From: Zeugodacus cucurbitae
Lineage: Eukaryota; Arthropoda; Insecta; Diptera; Tephritidae
Assembly (NCBI RefSeq): GCF_028554725.1
Contig: NC_071671.1
Location: 64,095,001-64,159,000, forward strand
Length of the DNA: 64,000 nt
Direction of reading: 5' to 3'
Shown here: positions 58,010-64,000 of the stretch, one piece after another
Numbering within the stretch: the stretch's first letter is position 1
Layout: each line of letters starts with the position of its first letter
Notes under the pieces: model-generated
Told to the model about the DNA's origin: nothing
The model's database searches: none
Seen by the model: only the letters and a program-made list of their open reading frames with translations
Position numbers and translations under genes: made by a program

Positions 58010-61000
58010 TTAATATACTGCTTTCTCCACATTGACGGGCTCGAATTTGATGTGATCTCTTTGTTCCTGTGACTCCTTGGGGTAATTCCACTTCTGTATT
58101 TTGACTTGACCGAAGATGATGAATAACAGATTGCCCACAAAGTAAAAAGCAGCGGTTATATTGAATATAATGCGCCATTGATTAGCGTTTTTCTAAAATT
58201 ATAAAAAACACTCGTTGTTAGAAACATATATATAGTATATATAACGTATTGCCTACCGAATCCGTGACGATGAAGCCCACCAGTAAGGGTGCTACCACGC
58301 CCATGAAGTTCGCCACACAATTAGCCACACCCATTAGTATGCCAGCAAAGTTGGGCGACAAATCAATATGATTGGTCAGGAAGCCCAAGTAAGCAGCCGA
58401 ATTTACACCGATCAATATGACAAGTAAGCCAACGGCCAAATTACTTTGGTCTTCGCGCAGATAACCCAGAAATATGAGTGGCAATACCGGTACCCAGAAA
58501 CCGATGGTATTGAAAAGTTTACGACTTGTGCGTATGTTTATGTAATTGTGTTTGATAAGGAAATCATTTAGGCCGCAGAAACCGAAAGTTAAGAACATAT
58601 TAACGAGATACGGTAGCGCCGACATGAGTGCATTGCTTTTGATATCCTGTTTTAGTATATTCTTCATATATGAAGGAATCTGTATGAGCATCGTCCAAAA
58701 GCCCCAAGCGAAGGTGCTTTGTGCAATTAGAATGACTAAGAAGGGCACCGATGTGAGTATCTTAACCCAAGGCGTCTTTGTTGGTACATGTTCCTCTTCA
58801 GGTTTTGTAGATGTCACCAATGACGACTCAATGTATAACTTCTCTTCCTCCGATATCCATTTGAAGTCAGCAGGTGTGCTAGCGCCCACAAAGTACCATA
58901 CAACAACCCATAGCAAACTTACTAAACCGGAAATATAGAAAATACCTGGCCAACCAAATGACGACGAGGCTATAGCACCACTGACCGCCATTATTACGAC
59001 GCTGCCGAATTGTACGCCGGTATAGCAGAATGTACCAATCGAGCCACGTTCCTCGGGCGGCACCCACTTTGAGAGTAACGTGTGTGTTGAGGGGAAAATG
59101 CAACCCTGCAGCAAACCTTGTGCTAAACGCAGTGCAAAGACCAATTTCCAATCGCCCAAACGCGCTGCCAGCGGTGTGAGCATACACAAAATACTACTGG
59201 AAGCTATACTTAGCAGCACCATAACTTTACCACCATACTTATGCGCCAGCTGACCGCCTGGTATTTGTGTCACGAAATAACCCCAGAAGAAGCCACTCAG
59301 CAGGTATGACTTTGTTTGTTCCGTCCAAGAATACTCCTGTGTATGATATAATTATATAAATATTTGTATAACGTCATTAACAGCATGTGACTTTACCTCA
59401 AAGTCTGGATTTGTTGCATTACGATCCGTCATTGCCACAATTGCCACCGAGAAATTAACTCGTTGCGAGAAGGCGACAGTGAGACCAAGGAAAATCATAA
59501 AACACTGGACATGGCGTGCGCCAAAAAATGAAGCTGGAAAGAGGAAATACGTGATTTAAATTATTTGCACACAATTCGACCCATATATTCGGAATAAAGT
59601 CCACTAGAATAACGAGATTCAACATACATACATAGCATATGGGACCTCGGAAAATATAATTCCTTGACCGATTTTAACTATTTCTGCCACCAAGCCACAA
59701 TATATCCATGATAATATATATTATACACTTATCTTCATTTAATTTTGCTAAGATTCCTGCCTTATTTACCGATAAATATCATATATATTAATATATTAGG
59801 TATATGAGGGCTACAGGAAGCACACTGGTAGAAAAACAGATCTCATTTACATTTCTTTATAATATCTGATCGATTTAAGTATATTTTCGGCATTGCGGTC
59901 CTCATGTTCGGTTTCTGGGGCCTTGAAACGTTACATGCCGATTTCGGTGATTTTAAGATCGTAATGTTTACGCTAGAATCGCAATATTTGTCCAAAGTTT
60001 TGTTCCGATATCTTCACGGTTGCTTAATTTATAGATTGTTAAGTGAACGTATCAGATGAACTTCAAAATTGTGGTATAAGGAAAGTAGGCGTGGTTGTGA
60101 ATCGATTTCGCCCATTTTCAAACGATGCTATTTGGATGCCAAAAGAACAATGTGAAACGAATTTTGTTGAAATTGTTCGAGTAGTTTCGGAGATATGGGT
60201 TTTGAAATTTAAATTCTTTATAGAAATTTGAGTGCAGCCCTTCTGTACCATTTTAACCATGTAGTTTAGTACCTTTGTAAGTGACTTTGGCGTGATTAGA
60301 ATCAGATTTCTTCCATTTTTAGACTCTGTAAGTCTGCCTAAAGGAAACGACAGTAGAGAGTTTGGTTGATATAGATTTGTGCAAAAAACTTAGTAGGGGT
60401 GGGGCCATGCCAAACCACCGTTATGTGAAGAAAACTATTATACTCTCTTTGTGAGAGAGAAAACTATGGAAAATCACAAATACTTCTTTTATTTATGAAT
60501 TTCTATTTTTTTATGAATATCTTCTATATGTATTCTCGAAGAGCTTAGAAATATTTGGATTTGAGAAATATCTTTGAAAAGTGGCATCTGCAACATTGTC
60601 GCGACCTCATTATTATTTTTCAACTTGTCGGAAATATCAAAATTTTAAATTATCGAAAATGTTAATTAACACTAAACTGTTGTCTACTTTTCTTAAGAAT
60701 ATCGTCTTGAGATTATTTAATGAACTTGAAAATGGTTGAACGAAATTGATTTTATATTTCAAGGTCAGTAGGTGAGAAGGTAGTTTCTCTGATTTGCACA
60801 TTCGTTACGGTTATTCAGGAGCAAACTGGCCAGGGCAATATATATTCCTCATAGATTGAATATAATGTTTATGATGAAGTATAAGTTTTAGTTAGGCCTT
60901 CAATTTAGTTTAATGTCTGGTTTTCTATGCTGATATCAAGATAATTTCAGAAGCCGAAACTTCCTGCAGATAAAGCTCTCGGTAGACTATTTCGTAATGA

Positions 61001-61394
61001 CATATTGTCTTAACACCATTACAAATTCTTAGAGGATTAATTTCGATTTCAGTGAGTTCGTCTGGAGCCAATATGTCTCAATAAAGTCTCACAAAAGTGT
61101 AGACTGATCCACGATTTCTGTCGGTTTACAAAAATATTGTATTTAGTTCCAAAGAAGTAATTTAAACAACTGTATCAGCTGATTTAATTATTTTTAATGT
61201 GTAAAATTTTTGTTTCAAGTATGTATTGTAGAGACATTGAAACCCTTTTATGCACTTTTTTATTTTATTTCAAACTTTTTATTTCACTGTTATTTTTATT
61301 TTTTTAAGGATATAAGCTTATGAGATTTTTAAAATTCTCCTTTTATCCTTGACCAACCTTTTTGCCCACTTTCATATTTTGCACTTTTTTCCAT
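58010..61394 (-). CDS. SLC17-type MFS transporter, copy 19
   Basis: Exons 61394-61358 (37 nt, MEKSAKYESGQK), 59533-59397, 59336-58257, 58192-58010; 478 aa. The start exon is far away (intron 1824 nt). It was found by its length, its phase-1 end followed by GTTGGT, and its match to the MENxxxxDNEHK exons of the other copies. Split codon G/CT gives A before SFFGARHVQC. Exon 2: EYSWTEQTKSYLLSGFFWGY, IPGGQLAHKYGG, RLAQGLLQG, WVPPEERGSIGT, NHIDLSPNFAGILMGVAN. Exon 3 KNANQWRIIFNITAAFYFVG ends EPVNVEKAVY. The most divergent of the third subgroup (VMVLLSIAS, FKWISEEEK). The long intron contains a dispersed repeat; a Tc1-like element lies 198 bp upstream of the ATG. Confidence 0.85.
59572..60456 (+). 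repeat. dispersed repeat inside first intron of copy 19
   Basis: Begins CACACAATTCGACCCATATA and ends CCGTTATGTGAAGAAAACTA then TTATACTCTCTTTGTG. Internal landmarks GAGTAGTTTCGGAGATATGG and GGGCCATGCC. Lacks the usual left terminus. Its insertion helps explain why the intron between the two first coding exons is 1824 nt instead of 64-214. Confidence 0.7.
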
Positions 61395-61591
61395 TTTCAC
61401 GTATGTTGTTTTTTTTTTCTTCTTTTAATTAAAGGTACGATTTAGAAATTAAAGAAATTTATACATTTCCTGAACTCGAATTTGGCGCGTCCGAACACTT
61501 TGAGGAGTGACAAGCTTCTACAATTTTTTTTCAGCGCCAAGTTACAAACCAGCTTCTACAACTATAACTGTCAAAGGTAAGTAAATATATA

Positions 61592-62136
61592 CAGCTGTTA
61601 TCAAAATAATAGGAGTGCAAATTGACTTAGATAATGCAGAAAAAAAAATAATGTAAATGTAAGTTAAGTGAGTTCAATTATTTTTTTTAAACTTACATAA
61701 TGTGTAATGAAAACAATATTAACAAAAAATGACATTTTTTTCTGCATGTTTTGTTAATTCATAAAAAAAAATTATGAAAATATAACGAATATAGCTTTTC
61801 ACAAAATATTAGGAGTGCCCTAGATAATTCATGCAAAACTTAACATATATCACGATCAATGATGTTTTTTTTTTTTCAATATAATATTTTTAAGCAAAAA
61901 GATATAAGAAGAAATTAATATTTTGCTAGATTAAAAACTGCAGCACAGCGCCTCGGCATTGAATCCACAAATTTCTGGCATCTTTGCGGGAGAATTGATC
62001 TCCAAGCTGCTTTTACCGTCTCCCAAAGCACTTTAACATTTGTAGGAGCTTTACTAGCGACTTTCTTCTTTATATCTGCAATTTTTATCTGATTGCTGAT
62101 TTCAAATGGACGTTCCTATTATTTTGTTAACAGCTG
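61592..62136 (-). mobile_element. Tc1-like deletion derivative, 545 bp
   Basis: Terminal inverted repeats: CAGCTGTTATCAAAATAATA from 61592, and its near mirror (TATTATTTTGTTAACAGCTG) ending at 62136; both ends are flanked by TA (61590-61591, 62137-62138), the Tc1/mariner target. About 200 bp inside the left end the subterminal phrase recurs (CAAAATATTAGGAGTGCCCT, 61802-61821), an IR/DR-like layout. The minus strand at about 61930-62090 encodes a Tc1 transposase C-terminus, LWETVKAAWRSILPQRCQKF then VDSMPRRCAAVF; the rest of the transposase is deleted. Non-autonomous. Confidence 0.85.
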
Positions 62137-64000
62137 TATAATAATTAATCAAAGTAGTCATTATGAAGAACTAGTAGTTATAAAAGATTTGCGGAGCGCA
62201 GCTATCACGAGGAGACGTTGACACTAAAATTTTGCATCTTTTTGTTATATTTTAGTTAGGACGATCTTGTGTTATATGTATTATACGTAATAAACATTTT
62301 TATATATGCTTATATTTTTAGTATTTACATAAATGTTATTTATACTTTTTCACAAATACTTTGGTGAATTATATTTCTTTTCTACTTATGCAAACGTCTT
62401 AAGTTGGACTTGCAGATTAACTTATATTTTATGGGTGCGATTAAGACTTATCTCTCGGTCGTACGTATATACATACATATGTATATGCATTCAGCTTATC
62501 AAGTGGGATGCTGGCAACAAGTTGTCTAAGTGATTACATATGTATCCACATATATGTATCTATATACATATAACAGAGTATGTTACCACACAAGTGTCTT
62601 TGTATATATAGGTATGCCTCCTTTTTTTCTATTTTTATAGCGGAAATTAAGCGTCGTTTCACAATGGAAAATTTTTAATTCAAAAGTAGCGTGTGCCGTA
62701 GATGGCTGGTAGAAATGAAAGTGACTGAACAATTTCGCATTTCTCAAGTTTTGCAATACTTAAATGAGGTTCGTTACAATACAAATTATATACATCTGTG
62801 ACAGCACTTCAATAGTTAGAGCATTCCTTCACTCTATTAAAACTGTGTTCTATTTTTTTTTAATTTTACTAAAAATTATATATAATAATAAATTAAAGTT
62901 GGCAACTCTATCCGATTTTATTATATTTTGTATTTTGAACTGTATAAGGTATTTTTTTAATTTATTTACATTTATTTATTAAAATTATGGTAACCCTGTG
63001 CTAAGACAATATTTTTTTTATCGCTAAATCTAATTAGTAATGTTTTTTCTCTTTTTTTTTAATAAAAATAGGATATCGTGTAGGGAAGATTTTAAAGCTA
63101 TTCGAGATTTATTAATCTAGACATATTTTGTAATAGAGTTGCCAACTGAGTGGGCTTAAATGTTGAAATATATAATTTACAATAATAAAATTTTAAAAAG
63201 ATTAAAATAAACTTGGAAGAAATCGTATTTAAAAAAACTAACGCCCACAAGCTTTCACGATGAATATCAATTCAAAGCTTTAAGAATATCAATTTAAAGC
63301 TTAATAAGAATATAAAAGTCATGTGTGGTATACTCTGTCAGAGCTGAGATGTAAACACCCCAGCTCTATTCTAATTCTGCATTTTCACATAAAACTATTT
63401 TAATTCAGTAAAATTCACAACCGCCACACTGCCTCACAAAAGTATGTATTATCTTTCAAAATAAATCCAATTGTGATGAAATAGAAATGTAAATATTTGG
63501 ATAAGTATTTAGTTTGTATATCTATGTAATTAAATCCGAGAATTATTAATTCAAATGAAGCAATTAAATAAAATCTTTTTTCAAAGATATCAACTCGCCT
63601 AAAATGATAAAGCGTTTCTTAAAATGACTGTCTACCTGCGTAATAATGTGCTATATTTTTCAATTGCAACAATGCCGAAAGTATTCATCGCTGTGACGTA
63701 TTTGGCCATGTGAATTCTTCCACATTTTATTTTGTGATACTTTTTATTATATATTTAGATTAAATTAAATATCTCATAAGTTCTCATGTGATTTATTGTG
63801 TATACACATTTTATTTTGTGATAACTTCAAATTGAAAGAAACCACAATGTCTTCTTTAACTAGCTCGGACGATGACGATGTATACTTACTTTTAGCCATA
63901 TATGTATATAATTTTCTGCACATTCCTGTATAAGATGGTACTATATGCGAATAATTTTAGTTTTCAGGAGCCACTTAGTCACCAGATTTAGTGGTTAAAT
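62137..64000. other. distal flank, no gene recognised
   Basis: AT-rich with no SLC17 similarity, so the array ends near 61.4 kb on this side. A 19-bp direct repeat CACATTTTATTTTGTGATA occurs at about 63721 and 63808. A short plus-strand reading MSSLTSSDDDDVYLLLAIYV begins at 63847 and stops within 90 bp; it could be the first exon of a gene or element running past the window, but that is only a guess. Confidence 0.4.

Larger units (their letters stand above)
55030..58990. repeat. block B of the two-gene segmental duplication
   Basis: Partner of block A (49.36-54.12 kb): same gene order (copy 18 like 16, copy 19 like 17), same orientation and shared intergenic sequence. Both genes here are intact. 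Similarity beyond 58.99 kb cannot be followed because copy 17 is lost there. Confidence 0.8.

Noticed and set aside
63847..64000. Possible first exon of another gene (MSSLTSSDDDD...)
   Set aside because: Too short and cut by the window edge; the acidic start is not enough to name a family.

Overview
The window looks like nuclear DNA from a higher dipteran, most plausibly a tephritid fruit fly. It is AT-rich with short GT-AG introns (mostly 50-100 nt), TATA plus TCAGT-type initiator promoters, degenerate Tc1/mariner and non-LTR elements, and a dispersed non-coding repeat whose end reads like GTTCGGTTGCACCCGAAC. The species call is inference; the eukaryotic spliced structure is seen directly.

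The content is one thing repeated: a tandem array of major-facilitator transporters of the SLC17 type (annotated in insects as putative inorganic phosphate cotransporters, relatives of sialin and vesicular glutamate transporters). I count 19 units, all on the minus strand, between about 1.6 and 61.4 kb. Thirteen are intact after splicing (copies 1-8, 10, 13, 14, 18, 19). Copy 16 is complete except for one nonsense codon, copy 15 is a deletion-fused pseudogene, copies 11 and 17 are heavily decayed, and copies 9 and 12 are relic fragments.

Layout in window coordinates: copies 1-4 (1.6-16.3 kb) start in one 186-nt first exon and have three coding exons. Copies 5 and 6 (18.7-25.4 kb) are a very recent pair with a 34-nt start exon followed by a 137-nt exon. 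Copies 7-19 (27.2-61.4 kb) use a 37-nt start exon plus the 137-nt exon. In every intact gene the large second exon (1080-1089 nt) encodes most membrane helices and a short last exon encodes the final helix and a variable tail. Copies 16+17 and 18+19 are the two products of a two-gene block duplication: both genes of the first block are broken and both of the second are intact. Nine units of the third subgroup share a promoter cassette made of an initiator and an AGATGT-N5-ACATCT palindrome.

Between the genes lie pieces of the dispersed repeat (9.6, 22.3, 29.5, 41.8, 43.4, 54.7 and 59.6 kb), an RTE-like tail (13.3 kb), a reverse-transcriptase remnant (46.2 kb), a Tc3-like transposase relic (49.0 kb) and a 545-bp Tc1-like deletion derivative with TA flanks (61.6 kb). 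I see no tRNA, rRNA, CRISPR or prokaryotic feature. All gene models come from reading splice signals and matching exon lengths among copies; no transcript or database search was available.
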